Source: Oscillospiraceae bacterium
Lineage (GTDB): Bacteria; Bacillota; Clostridia; Oscillospirales; Acutalibacteraceae
Assembly: GCA_022650485.1 (NCBI GenBank)
Contig: JALCPP010000001.1
Coordinates: forward strand, 310,001 to 374,000
Direction of reading: 5' to 3'
DNA length: 64,000 nucleotides
Program-made: the position numbers and the translations under genes
Shown here: positions 27,729-35,317 of the stretch, in pieces
Numbering within the stretch: the first letter of the stretch is position 1
Layout of the letters: every line of letters begins with the position of its first letter
The notes under the pieces: generated by a model
Told to the model about the DNA's origin: nothing
The model's database searches: none
The model's input: only the letters and a program-made list of their open reading frames with translations

Positions 27729-28331
27729 TTACCGCTGTTCGAGCCACTGCTTCAGCTGTTCGTAATATTCCACGGTTTTAAATTTAACCTGATATTCTTC
27801 CCCATCCCTGACAATTTTTAATTCATTCTGATTTAAAACGTCTTCCAGCTCTGTTTTATCCTGTGCGGCAGGCAGACAAAGCTGCGGAAAAATAACGCAC
27901 CACCAGTTATGACCTTTTCCGGTACCGATGGTGACTTCCAGCGCATCGTATTTTCCGGCAGGCAGCGTGACGTCGCCATAGGTCCGGGTGGTAAAATATG
28001 TTTCGGCAAGCCGTGCTGTTACGGGATAATCATAGCCCTGCCGCACCACTTCTTTTTGCGCTGCCTGCTGCAGCTGGTCCAGATTCCGACAGACCGCCTG
28101 TTCCGCCTGTTCCCTGTTCTGCACATGGTCCAGCATACCCGCGCTTTCCTCAAGAATTCTGTCACGTACCATCAGTTTCAGGCTCTGATCTTCCTGAGAA
28201 TCGGAATTTGCAAGAACATGTAACCGTAGGACCTGCGGAGCAATATTTTCACAGCCTGCCGTAAATCCTGTAAAACTTAGCAAGATAGTGAAAACAAAAG
28301 CCAGAAATAACGCCTTTCCAAGTGTTTTCAT
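27729..28331 (-). CDS. spoIIR: Stage II sporulation protein R
   Basis: Secreted forespore signal that activates the SpoIIGA protease, which matures pro-sigma-E in the mother cell. The 200-residue protein has an N-terminal hydrophobic signal segment (about residues 5-27) and then the family hallmarks VLRLHVLANSDSQEDQ, ETYFTTRTYGDVTLPAGKY and GKGHNWWCVIFPQLC. The ATG follows AAAGGAG at good spacing. A sigma-F-like promoter is visible upstream. Its presence shows the organism, or its recent ancestor, forms endospores. Confidence 0.93.
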   Translation of the reverse strand: MKTLGKALFLAFVFTILLSFTGFTAGCENIAPQVLRLHVLANSDSQEDQSLKLMVRDRILEESAGMLDHVQNREQAEQAVCRNLDQLQQAAQKEVVRQGYDYPVTARLAETYFTTRTYGDVTLPAGKYDALEVTIGTGKGHNWWCVIFPQLCLPAAQDKTELEDVLNQNELKIVRDGEEYQVKFKTVEYYEQLKQWLEQR

Positions 28332-28372
28332 AATAAGTAGCTCCTTTTATATGTTCAAAAGAAGCTTTGACT

Positions 28373-28403
28373 AAATTTTTCCATTTTATTCCAATTTTTA
28401 TAA
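28373..28403 (-). promoter_or_regulatory. Candidate sigma-F promoter of spoIIR
   Basis: On the minus strand TTATA (28399-28403) and GGAAAAATTT (28373-28382) are separated by 16 bases. The sigma-F consensus is roughly GYWTA, N15-17, GGNRANAMTW; one base differs in each half. It lies about 40 bases before the spoIIR ATG. Forespore sigma-F control of spoIIR is established in Bacillus, which supports the match, but the region is AT-rich, so chance similarity is possible. Confidence 0.5.
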
Positions 28404-28413
28404 AAAGTGCTTG

Positions 28414-28444
28414 AAAAAGCGCCGAATTTTACGGCGCCTTTTTT
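28414..28444 (-). terminator. Rho-independent terminator after ispE
   Basis: A stem GCGCCG/CGGCGC (28419-28424 with 28432-28437) with a 7-base loop is flanked by A5 on one side and T6 on the other, so it can work on both strands. It begins three bases after the ispE stop, closing the phosphatase-lrp-aminotransferase-ispE transcript and insulating spoIIR. Confidence 0.85.
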
Positions 28445-28446
28445 AC

Positions 28447-29304
28447 TCATGGGTGATACGGCTCACACAGAAAGCAGTCGGTATCATACCGTGAAAGTTC
28501 ATCGGCACAAGCCCTCGCCTGTGTTTCCTTTTGAAACAGTCCAAACACAGCGGAACCCGTTCCCGTCATGCAGGCTGCGGCCGCGCCGGATGCCGTCATG
28601 TGCCGTTTAATCTGTAAAATTTCAGGAATAGAAGCAAGCGGTTCAAAGACATTTCCAACACAATCCGTAATTTCATTCCACTTTCCAACCCGAAGTGCCC
28701 GCAGCATGGGACCCGTAAAACGATCTGCAAAATAACGTTTTTTATCCAAAGCCTGATAGGCTTCTTTCGTCCCGATTCCCGCAGACGGCTTGCATAGAAG
28801 AATCTGACAGGGCGGAAGCGGCGGCAGGGCCGTCAGCCGTTCTCCAATTCCTTCCGCCAATGCCGTCCCGTTGACCAAACAAAACGGAACATCCGCGCCC
28901 ACTTTCAAGCCGGATGCGGAAAGTTCCTGTTCGCTCAGCACGTTGGAAAACATCCGGTTTAAAAGCAGCAGTGCAGCGGCCGCATCCGCGCTTCCGCCGC
29001 CAAGCCCGGCCTGCCATGGAATCCGTTTTTCCACCCGAAACGAAATCCCCGGATTTGGGATTTCCGCCGCGCCGAAAAAGACTTCCGCCGCGCGCCGAAC
29101 CGTGTTATCCCGCCCACAGGACAAGTCCGGCCGATTGCAGGAAACATCTATTTTTCCACCGGATTCTTTCGTAAGAAAAATGCGGTCAAAAAGCGTTACG
29201 CTCTGGAAAACAGAGCGTAACGTATGGTAGCCGTCCGGGCGCGTTCCCGTGACGTCTAATGTCAGATTAATTTTAGCATAAGCATTGGCAGCAAAGTCAG
29301 GCAT
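28447..29304 (-). CDS. ispE: 4-diphosphocytidyl-2-C-methyl-D-erythritol kinase
   Basis: GHMP kinase of the non-mevalonate isoprenoid pathway; it phosphorylates CDP-methylerythritol. The 285-residue protein begins with AYAKINLTLDV, has the GHMP ATP loop AGLGGGSADAAAALLLLN, and ends with the MTGTGSAVFGLF motif. ATG 29304 follows GGAGGTG and overlaps the aminotransferase end by 8 bases. The frame is open to 29454, but that extension lies inside the neighbour. It is the last gene before the terminator. Confidence 0.95.
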   Translation of the reverse strand: MPDFAANAYAKINLTLDVTGTRPDGYHTLRSVFQSVTLFDRIFLTKESGGKIDVSCNRPDLSCGRDNTVRRAAEVFFGAAEIPNPGISFRVEKRIPWQAGLGGGSADAAAALLLLNRMFSNVLSEQELSASGLKVGADVPFCLVNGTALAEGIGERLTALPPLPPCQILLCKPSAGIGTKEAYQALDKKRYFADRFTGPMLRALRVGKWNEITDCVGNVFEPLASIPEILQIKRHMTASGAAAACMTGTGSAVFGLFQKETQARACADELSRYDTDCFLCEPYHP

Positions 29305-30484
29305 TGACACCTCCGGACAGTTTTCGAATAAAGTGTTCGATTCGCGACAGCGCTTCCGTAATGTGACGGATGGAATAAGAATAGGAAACACGGACATACC
29401 CTTCCCCGCAGTCCCCGAATGCGTTACCGGGCACCACGGCCACTTTTTCCGCATACAGCAGCTTTTCGCAGAACTGTTCCGAAGTCAGCCCCGTGCTTTT
29501 AATACAGGGAAAGACATAAAAAGCTCCCTCCGGCTCAAAGCAGGTCAGTCCGATTGCGTTAAATCCGTCTACAATCAGCCGTCGGCGCATGTCATATTGT
29601 TCCCGCATGGAAACAATATCGCCGTCACCGTTTCTCATTGCTTCTATGGCCGCATACTGAGCCGTCGTCGGTGCACTCATAATGCCAAACTGATGCAGCT
29701 TTGTCATCTGCTTGATAATCTCCTGCGGACCGGCGGCATAACCCAAACGCCATCCGGTCATGGCAAAGGCTTTGGAAAAGCCGTTGACCAAAATGGTTCT
29801 CTCTTTCATTCCGTCGATTTCAGCAAAAGATACATGCCGGTAATCGCCGTAGGTAAGTTCCCCGTAAATTTCATCCGCAAGGACCAAAAGATTATGTTTT
29901 TGAACCACCCGCGCAACAGCCTCCAGATTTTCACGCCTCATCACGGCACCGGTCGGATTGTTCGGGTACGGAAGAATCAGCAGCTTGGTTTTAGGCGTTA
30001 TCTTTTCTTCCAGTTCTTCCGCCGTCAGCCGAAATAAATCCTGCTGCCGGGTGACAACCGGAACCGGCATCCCCCTGGCGGCAAGTGTCAGCGGCTTGTA
30101 GCAAACAAAGCTCGGTTCCGGAATCAGTACTTCTTCGCCAGGTTCCAGCAGGCTGCGGATGGTCAGGTCAATCGCCTCACTGCCGCCCACGGTCACTACA
30201 AGGTCGGTTTTCGGGTCGTACTGTAAATGATAATGCCGCTTGAGAAACCGGCAGATTTCTTCCCGCAGTTCGATAAATCCACGGTTCGGGGAATACCATG
30301 TTTTTCCGTCTTCCAGGGAATGAATCCCTTCTTCGCGCACATGCCACGGCGTTGTAAAGTCGGGTTCACCGATCGACAGAGAAATCACGTGATCCATTTC
30401 ACTCGCAATGTCGAAAAAGCGTCGGATTCCGGATGGCTTCATCTTTTTCACATTGCTGTTCAGCATGCACTGATAATCAATCAC
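29297..30484 (-). CDS. Class I/II PLP-dependent aminotransferase
   Basis: A 395-residue fold-type I aminotransferase. Family features are LSIGEPDF near the start, the YSPNRGFIELREEI region, PYPNNPTGAV, LADEIYGELTY, and the PLP lysine in NGFSKAFAMTGWRLGY. Substrate specificity (aspartate, aromatic or other) cannot be decided from sequence. The start is GTG 30484, with GAAGGAG 8 bases upstream, overlapping the regulator stop by 8 bases. An adjacent Lrp-family regulator in the same operon suggests amino-acid-responsive control. Confidence 0.92.
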   Translation of the reverse strand: MIDYQCMLNSNVKKMKPSGIRRFFDIASEMDHVISLSIGEPDFTTPWHVREEGIHSLEDGKTWYSPNRGFIELREEICRFLKRHYHLQYDPKTDLVVTVGGSEAIDLTIRSLLEPGEEVLIPEPSFVCYKPLTLAARGMPVPVVTRQQDLFRLTAEELEEKITPKTKLLILPYPNNPTGAVMRRENLEAVARVVQKHNLLVLADEIYGELTYGDYRHVSFAEIDGMKERTILVNGFSKAFAMTGWRLGYAAGPQEIIKQMTKLHQFGIMSAPTTAQYAAIEAMRNGDGDIVSMREQYDMRRRLIVDGFNAIGLTCFEPEGAFYVFPCIKSTGLTSEQFCEKLLYAEKVAVVPGNAFGDCGEGYVRVSYSYSIRHITEALSRIEHFIRKLSGGVNA

Positions 30485-30962
30485 AGAGCACACTCCTTCT
30501 TTCATCCTTTTCATCCTCTGTATTAAGAATGACATTGCCGTCTTTGTAACGGGTCAGGATGAAATGGGTGGCGGTAGAAAGGACGGAATCCAGCGTGGAA
30601 AGACGGCGCATGACAAACATCGCGATATCCTGCATGCTTTTTCCGTGAACTTTAACCGCTAAGTCGTAACCACCGGACATCAGGTAAACACTTTCGACCT
30701 CTTCGAACTGCATGATTTTGCCCGCTATTTCGTCAAAGCCGCGTTCTCTTTTTGGGGATACCCGCAGTTCAATTAAGGCACTGGCCTTGTTTTTATCAAT
30801 TTTTTCCCAATTAATCAGTGCTTTGTAGCCGCGGATGACACCCTCTTTTTCATAAGCGGCAACAGCGTCTTCGACTTCCTCTTCCGTCTTGCCGAGCATG
30901 ACGGCGAGCTGCCTGTTGGACAGCCTTGCATTTTCATTTAAAAGAGCCAGCAAACGATCCAT
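30477..30962 (-). CDS. Lrp/AsnC family transcriptional regulator
   Basis: A 161-residue feast/famine regulator: an N-terminal winged HTH (LLNENARLSNRQLAVMLG, then GVIRGYKALIN) and a C-terminal AsnC-type ligand-binding domain (VESVYLMSGGYDLAVKVHG, ATHFILTRYKD). Such proteins form octameric rings and sense amino acids. It is translationally coupled to the aminotransferase downstream, so it probably controls this operon. AGGAGTG lies about 11 bases before the ATG. Confidence 0.93.
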   Translation of the reverse strand: MDRLLALLNENARLSNRQLAVMLGKTEEEVEDAVAAYEKEGVIRGYKALINWEKIDKNKASALIELRVSPKRERGFDEIAGKIMQFEEVESVYLMSGGYDLAVKVHGKSMQDIAMFVMRRLSTLDSVLSTATHFILTRYKDGNVILNTEDEKDERRSVLCD

Positions 30963-30992
30963 TTTTCAATACACTCCTTAACATCTCTAAAC

Positions 30993-31805
30993 TTATTCAA
31001 CCGGCAAGAACTGAGGTTTCTGGCCGATATAAATCGTGTAGTGGTGGAAACCCGCCTTATGTAAATACTCCATTCCTCTCTCAATTCCTCCGCCAACGTC
31101 CGCCCAGCGGTGAGCATCGGACCCGAGAGTAATCAAGCGCCCCCCCAGCTCCCTGTATCGCCGAATAACCGGGTAATCCGGCATAGGGATGCCGATTTTC
31201 TGCCGAAATCCAGAGGTATTTACTTCAAGAGCGATCTGTTTTACAATCAGTTTTTTTAATATTTCTTCTATTTTGTACAGATACCTTGAATTCCGAACAG
31301 GGATGCCGTACTTTCCGACAATATAGCGCCAGGGATATGTTAAATGGGCAAGGGAATTGAAGTTTCCCCACTCAACCATTTCAAGGATCTCATCAAAGTA
31401 CCGGTCTAGCAGGTATTCGATTTTCTCAACGGAATAATCCAAATCATAAAAGTCCTGCTTATCTTTAATATTATGAAGAGAGGCAAGAACAAAATCATAG
31501 TGAAAGCAGCCCAGAGCATCTTCCGCAGCTTCCAGGTTCTGCAAAGGCTGCCCCAATTCAACGCCGGAATAGACATGAAGCCGGCCAAGAAACGCAGCGG
31601 CGGCTTTTCTGGACTCGTAACAGGACTGGCGGACTGATTTGTCAAAACCATCCGCACGATAGGAATTGCATTCACAATGGTCTGTAAACGTTACGGCGTA
31701 AAATCCAAGACGGGCGGCACTTTCACACATCATCATTGCGGAATCGGCACCGTCAGGGGAACAATCCGTGTGAATGTGACAGTCCGAAAGATATTGAATA
31801 TTCAT
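30993..31805 (-). CDS. PHP-domain histidinol-phosphatase family protein
   Basis: A 270-residue PHP metallohydrolase. Metal-binding motifs visible are DCHIHTDCSPDG (HxH) at the N-terminus, FTDHCEC, the middle LASLHNIKD segment and LGSDAHRW at the end. The HisJ/HisK-type histidinol-phosphate phosphatases have this pattern, giving the last dephosphorylation before histidinol. No other his genes are nearby, so another sugar- or amino-phosphate substrate is possible. The ATG follows ATAGGAG. It is the first gene of the run to ispE, 30 bases before the Lrp-type regulator. Confidence 0.82.
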   Translation of the reverse strand: MNIQYLSDCHIHTDCSPDGADSAMMMCESAARLGFYAVTFTDHCECNSYRADGFDKSVRQSCYESRKAAAAFLGRLHVYSGVELGQPLQNLEAAEDALGCFHYDFVLASLHNIKDKQDFYDLDYSVEKIEYLLDRYFDEILEMVEWGNFNSLAHLTYPWRYIVGKYGIPVRNSRYLYKIEEILKKLIVKQIALEVNTSGFRQKIGIPMPDYPVIRRYRELGGRLITLGSDAHRWADVGGGIERGMEYLHKAGFHHYTIYIGQKPQFLPVE

Positions 31806-31957
31806 GACATTCTCCTATCCGCTTCTTAAATGTATACATATATACTAGCACAATTTTGCGTGGAATCATAGATGAATCATACCAATGATCGTCGGATGGT
31901 TTTTTCATTTTTTTGGCATTTTGACACTTGAATTCCTCTGGTTTCCCTGTTCATTGC

Positions 31958-31986
31958 TTGACAAAGAAACATTTTCCGCACATAAT
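31958..31986 (+). promoter_or_regulatory. Sigma-A promoter of the ACT/UPF0210 pair
   Basis: TTGACA (31958-31963) and CATAAT (31981-31986) are separated by 17 bases, 40 bases before the ACT-protein ATG. Consensus is perfect at -35 and 5 of 6 at -10. The rest of the 220-base divergent gap (31806-31957) is AT-rich; I could not place a convincing promoter for the minus-strand phosphatase. Confidence 0.85.
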
Positions 31987-32025
31987 AAATTTAGTTAAAA
32001 TTACGATTCGCATGGAGGTGCCAAA

Positions 32026-32295
32026 ATGCGTGCTGTTATTACTGTTATTGGGAAAGATATGGTTGGAATTCTCTCTCAGATTTCTTCCGTCTGTGCCGAA
32101 AACGAGGTCAATGTTGTGGAAGTGACCCAATCGATTCTTCAGGACCTGTTCGCTATGATTATGCTGGTGGATATTTCGAAATGCCGGGTTCCCTTTACGG
32201 AGCTGTCTGAGCGGCTCACCCACACGGGGAAAGATTTGAATCTTTCCGTTCATGTTATGCATGAAGACATTTTTAATTCCATGCACCGCATTTAA
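32026..32295 (+). CDS. ACT domain protein (UPF0237 family)
   Basis: An 89-residue protein made of a single ACT domain: AVITVIGKDMVGILSQISSV, then NVVEVTQSILQDLFAMIMLVDI. ACT domains bind amino acids. This free-standing type resembles the GcvR-like half without a partner. Related small ACT proteins are regularly paired with UPF0210/PFL proteins, as here (32-base gap), but the joint function is not established to my knowledge. Strong Shine-Dalgarno ATGGAGGTG upstream. Confidence 0.9.
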   Translation: MRAVITVIGKDMVGILSQISSVCAENEVNVVEVTQSILQDLFAMIMLVDISKCRVPFTELSERLTHTGKDLNLSVHVMHEDIFNSMHRI

Positions 32296-32327
32296 GCGGA
32301 CTTTAGAGAAAGATTGGAGAATCCATC

Positions 32328-33686
32328 ATGATAAATTCCCGAGACATTTTAGAAACCATACGAATGATCGATAATGAAAATCTGGATGTGCGAACCATTA
32401 CGATGGGAATTTCTCTGCTTGACTGTATCGACTCGGATGCAGACCGCGCATGCGACAAAATTTATGATAAAATTTGCCGCTATGCCAGTAATCTTGTAAA
32501 AACAGGAGAAAACATCAGTGCAGAATACGGTATTCCGATTATTCACAAACGTATTTCCGTAACACCCATTGCCATGATTGCCGCCGCCTGCCCCGGCAAA
32601 AATCCCGTCCGCTTTGCAAAGACGCTGGATCGTGCGGCCAATTCGGTTGGCGTTAATTTCATCGGCGGATATTCCGCTTTGGTGCACAAGGGATTCGGCC
32701 CCGGCGACTATGCCTTAATTGAAAGCATCCCCCAGGCGCTGAGCGAAACAGAGCTTGTCTGTTCTTCCGTCAACATCGGGTCAACCAAAGCGGGTATCAA
32801 CATGGATGCGGTGGAAAAGATGGGGCGTATTGTTCTGGAAACCGCCAAAAGGACGGCCGACCGTGAATGCATCGGTGCGGCAAAATTAGTCGTATTCTGC
32901 AATGCACCGGAAGATAACCCGTTTATGGCGGGCGCTTTTCATGGTCCCGGCGAACCGGACTGTGTGATTAATGTAGGCGTTTCCGGCCCCGGTGTTGTCC
33001 GTGCGGCGCTGGCAAAAGCCGGCGACTGTAAAATAGATGAAATTGCAAACATTATTAAGAAAACCGCCTTTAAGGTGACAAGAATGGGACAACTGGTCGC
33101 ACAGGAAGCCTCGCGAAGGCTCTGCGTTCCGTTTGGAATTATTGATCTGTCTTTGGCACCGACCCCCGCCGTTGGCGATTCCGTTGCGCATATTCTGGAA
33201 GAAATGGGACTGGAAAGCTGCGGCGCGCACGGCACGACCGCCGCTTTGGCACTTTTAAACGACGCCGTCAAAAAAGGCGGAGTGATGGCTTCTTCTCACG
33301 TGGGCGGACTTTCCGGCGCCTTTATCCCCGTTACGGAAGACGCGGGAATGATCGACGCCGCACGCTGCGGTTCTCTCTGCCTGACAAAACTGGAGGCCAT
33401 GACTGCAGTCTGCTCGGTCGGCCTGGATATGATCGCCGTCCCCGGAGATACCCCTGCCGAGATTATCTCGGCTATCATGGCGGATGAAGCCGCAATCGGC
33501 ATGGTCAATTCCAAAACGACCGCCGTACGACTGATTCCCGCCATCGGCAAAAAAGCCGGCGATGAATTAAATTTTGGCGGACTGCTCGGCGGCGGACCGG
33601 TAATGGAAGTCAATCGATTCTCCCCGCTTAAGATGATTCAGCGCGGCGGAAGGATTCCAGCGCCAATTCAAAGCCTGAAAAATTGA
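32328..33686 (+). CDS. UPF0210 / PFL family protein (DUF711)
   Basis: A 452-residue protein of the DUF711/UPF0210 family, conserved in many anaerobes. Recognisable segments are the [10 protein letters not shown] start region, [54 protein letters not shown] and the C-terminal [12 protein letters not shown]. The fold is related to glycyl-radical-type barrels in structure predictions I recall, but no catalytic cysteine/glycyl pair is obvious and the activity is unknown. It is cotranscribed with the upstream ACT protein. Confidence 0.88.
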   Translation: MINSRDILETIRMIDNENLDVRTITMGISLLDCIDSDADRACDKIYDKICRYASNLVKTGENISAEYGIPIIHKRISVTPIAMIAAACPGKNPVRFAKTLDRAANSVGVNFIGGYSALVHKGFGPGDYALIESIPQALSETELVCSSVNIGSTKAGINMDAVEKMGRIVLETAKRTADRECIGAAKLVVFCNAPEDNPFMAGAFHGPGEPDCVINVGVSGPGVVRAALAKAGDCKIDEIANIIKKTAFKVTRMGQLVAQEASRRLCVPFGIIDLSLAPTPAVGDSVAHILEEMGLESCGAHGTTAALALLNDAVKKGGVMASSHVGGLSGAFIPVTEDAGMIDAARCGSLCLTKLEAMTAVCSVGLDMIAVPGDTPAEIISAIMADEAAIGMVNSKTTAVRLIPAIGKKAGDELNFGGLLGGGPVMEVNRFSPLKMIQRGGRIPAPIQSLKN

Positions 33687-33830
33687 TTTTTGAACAATTT
33701 TTTAATTCATTGTTTAGAATTATTGGAAGAAATGCAATAAAATTTCTTGCAAGTTGATTCTATTTTTCTTTATTTTAATTATAATTTTGTTTATAATTTC
33801 TCTTCTTCAATTATAACTTTACATTTATGG
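33687..33830 (+). other. AT-rich intergenic region with weak inverted repeats
   Basis: This stretch between the UPF0210 gene and the ATPase operon promoter is very AT-rich. It contains AACAAT/ATTGTT (33693-33698 with 33709-33714) and AAGAAAT/ATTTCTT (33727-33733 with 33742-33748). Neither is GC-rich enough for a classical terminator, though together they may slow or end transcription. I see no gene here. Confidence 0.4.
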
Positions 33831-33836
33831 TATAAT
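33828..33836 (+). promoter_or_regulatory. Extended -10 promoter of the V/A-ATPase operon
   Basis: TGG-TATAAT is a perfect extended -10 element. No clear -35 lies 17 bases upstream, as is usual for this class. It precedes the first ATPase gene by about 90 bases, leaving an AT-rich leader that contains no further gene. Confidence 0.65.
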
Positions 33837-33926
33837 ACTTATAACTTTGTACAGCATATCAAAATACTATTTTGCAATTTAACAAATTTTAGTCAAGCTG
33901 AATTGATCAATGGGAGGTGTTGCCAT

Positions 33927-34238
33927 ATGCAGGATCTGATGAAACAGATCATTGACATGGACCGGAAAGCCAGACAGATTACGGAAGCCGCCCAACGTGA
34001 AAAGGTGGATTCCGAAAAGGAAATTCAAAAAAAGCGCGATGAAATCCGCCAGAAGTATCTTGAAGAAGTACAGAAGAGAATTGCCAAAAACGAACCGAAA
34101 GAACGCGCTGCCGCAGAAGCTGTATGGAAAGAAAAAAAGCGGCAGGACGAAGAAGTTGCCAATCATCTGGACCAGTTGTATCGTGAAAACGGAGACCTTT
34201 GGGTAGACCAAATTGTCACAAAGGTTTTAGGGGAGTGA
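33927..34238 (+). CDS. Small coiled-coil subunit of the V/A-ATPase (subunit H/G-like)
   Basis: A 103-residue, highly charged and almost entirely helical protein (KQIIDMDRKARQITEAAQRE onward) with no hydrophobic segment. By position as first gene of the operon and by its long coiled coil, it is most likely the peripheral-stalk subunit G/H (AhaH-type) that pairs with subunit E. Sequence similarity is weak, so the assignment rests on context. ATG 33927 follows GGGAGGTG. The frame is open upstream, but that part is AT-rich leader. Confidence 0.72.
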   Translation: MQDLMKQIIDMDRKARQITEAAQREKVDSEKEIQKKRDEIRQKYLEEVQKRIAKNEPKERAAAEAVWKEKKRQDEEVANHLDQLYRENGDLWVDQIVTKVLGE

Positions 34239-34247
34239 TAGAATAAG

Positions 34248-35294
34248 ATGCTTTCCGAATTTGCTTCAAACGTTATTCTCTCTAAAGCCCGTGCCATGTA
34301 TGGAAAAAGATTGACAAAGCAGAATTACGAAGACCTGCTTGCCTGCCGATCTGTCAGTGATGTTACGGTTTACTTAAAAAACAATACGCAATACGGAAAG
34401 ATTCTGTCCGGTATTGAAGAATCCAAAATTCACCGTGGCCAGCTGGAAACCAAACTCCGGCAGAAACTTTTGGAAAACTATGCTTCTCTCTGCCATTATG
34501 AAATCACCGTTGGGGAACATTTCGCGCAATATTTTATCAAGAGAAATGAAATCGAACAGATTCTGAGCGCCATTCTTTTGCTGGATGCAGGCATGCCGGA
34601 AGAGTATTTATTCAGTATGCCTGCTTATCTGATTCGGCATACAAAAATCAACCTGAAATCGTTGAGTAAAATTAAAAATTTTGATGATTTACTCCGTGCT
34701 TTAGGCCATACCGAATACCGCCGCCTTTTAGAACCCTTTCAGCCAGGCGAAAACGGATGGATCAACTATACGGGGATTGAAAGCGCACTGTATTCTTACT
34801 TGTATTCGCACATGTTTCAAATCATCCAAAAATACACACACAGCGAAACCAACTCACAGCTGAATCACATTTTAAAATCATTTATCGATCTTACAAATTT
34901 CACCCGAATTGTCAGGTTGAAAATTTCGTATCATGCAGAACCGGAATTTATAAAAAAAGCATTATTCCCATATGGTTCTTTCAGCGAACGTTTGTTGGAC
35001 AAAATGATTGCGGCCGACAGTGAAGAAGAAATTACCGCAATTCTTGAAACCACAGCAATCGGGAAACGAGCCTTAAAGTTTGAACACGATTATGTCGGTG
35101 AAATTCCGCGCCGCATGAATTTCCGCAACTGCCATCACTACATCGATTTCTCGACTCATCCGTCCGTCGTTCTCATTTCCTATATCTTTACAAGCGAAGC
35201 GGAAATCAGTGATATCATCACCATCGTCGAAGGGATCCGTTATCAGCTGCCAGCGGATGAAATCAGGAAATTGCTCATTATCGTAAATAATTAA
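34248..35294 (+). CDS. ntpC: V/A-type ATPase subunit C
   Basis: A 348-residue V-ATPase subunit C / AC39 (V0 subunit d) homologue: all-helical, with an early NVILSKARAMYGKRLT segment and a C-terminal YIFTSEAEISDIITIVEGIRYQLP segment characteristic of the family. It forms the socket that joins the central rotor (D/F) to the membrane ring. It begins 9 bases after the stalk-like gene; in many operons subunit C comes later, after E. Confidence 0.9.
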   Translation: MLSEFASNVILSKARAMYGKRLTKQNYEDLLACRSVSDVTVYLKNNTQYGKILSGIEESKIHRGQLETKLRQKLLENYASLCHYEITVGEHFAQYFIKRNEIEQILSAILLLDAGMPEEYLFSMPAYLIRHTKINLKSLSKIKNFDDLLRALGHTEYRRLLEPFQPGENGWINYTGIESALYSYLYSHMFQIIQKYTHSETNSQLNHILKSFIDLTNFTRIVRLKISYHAEPEFIKKALFPYGSFSERLLDKMIAADSEEEITAILETTAIGKRALKFEHDYVGEIPRRMNFRNCHHYIDFSTHPSVVLISYIFTSEAEISDIITIVEGIRYQLPADEIRKLLIIVNN

Positions 35295-35317
35295 CAAGGA
35301 AAGAGAGGGACCTGGAC

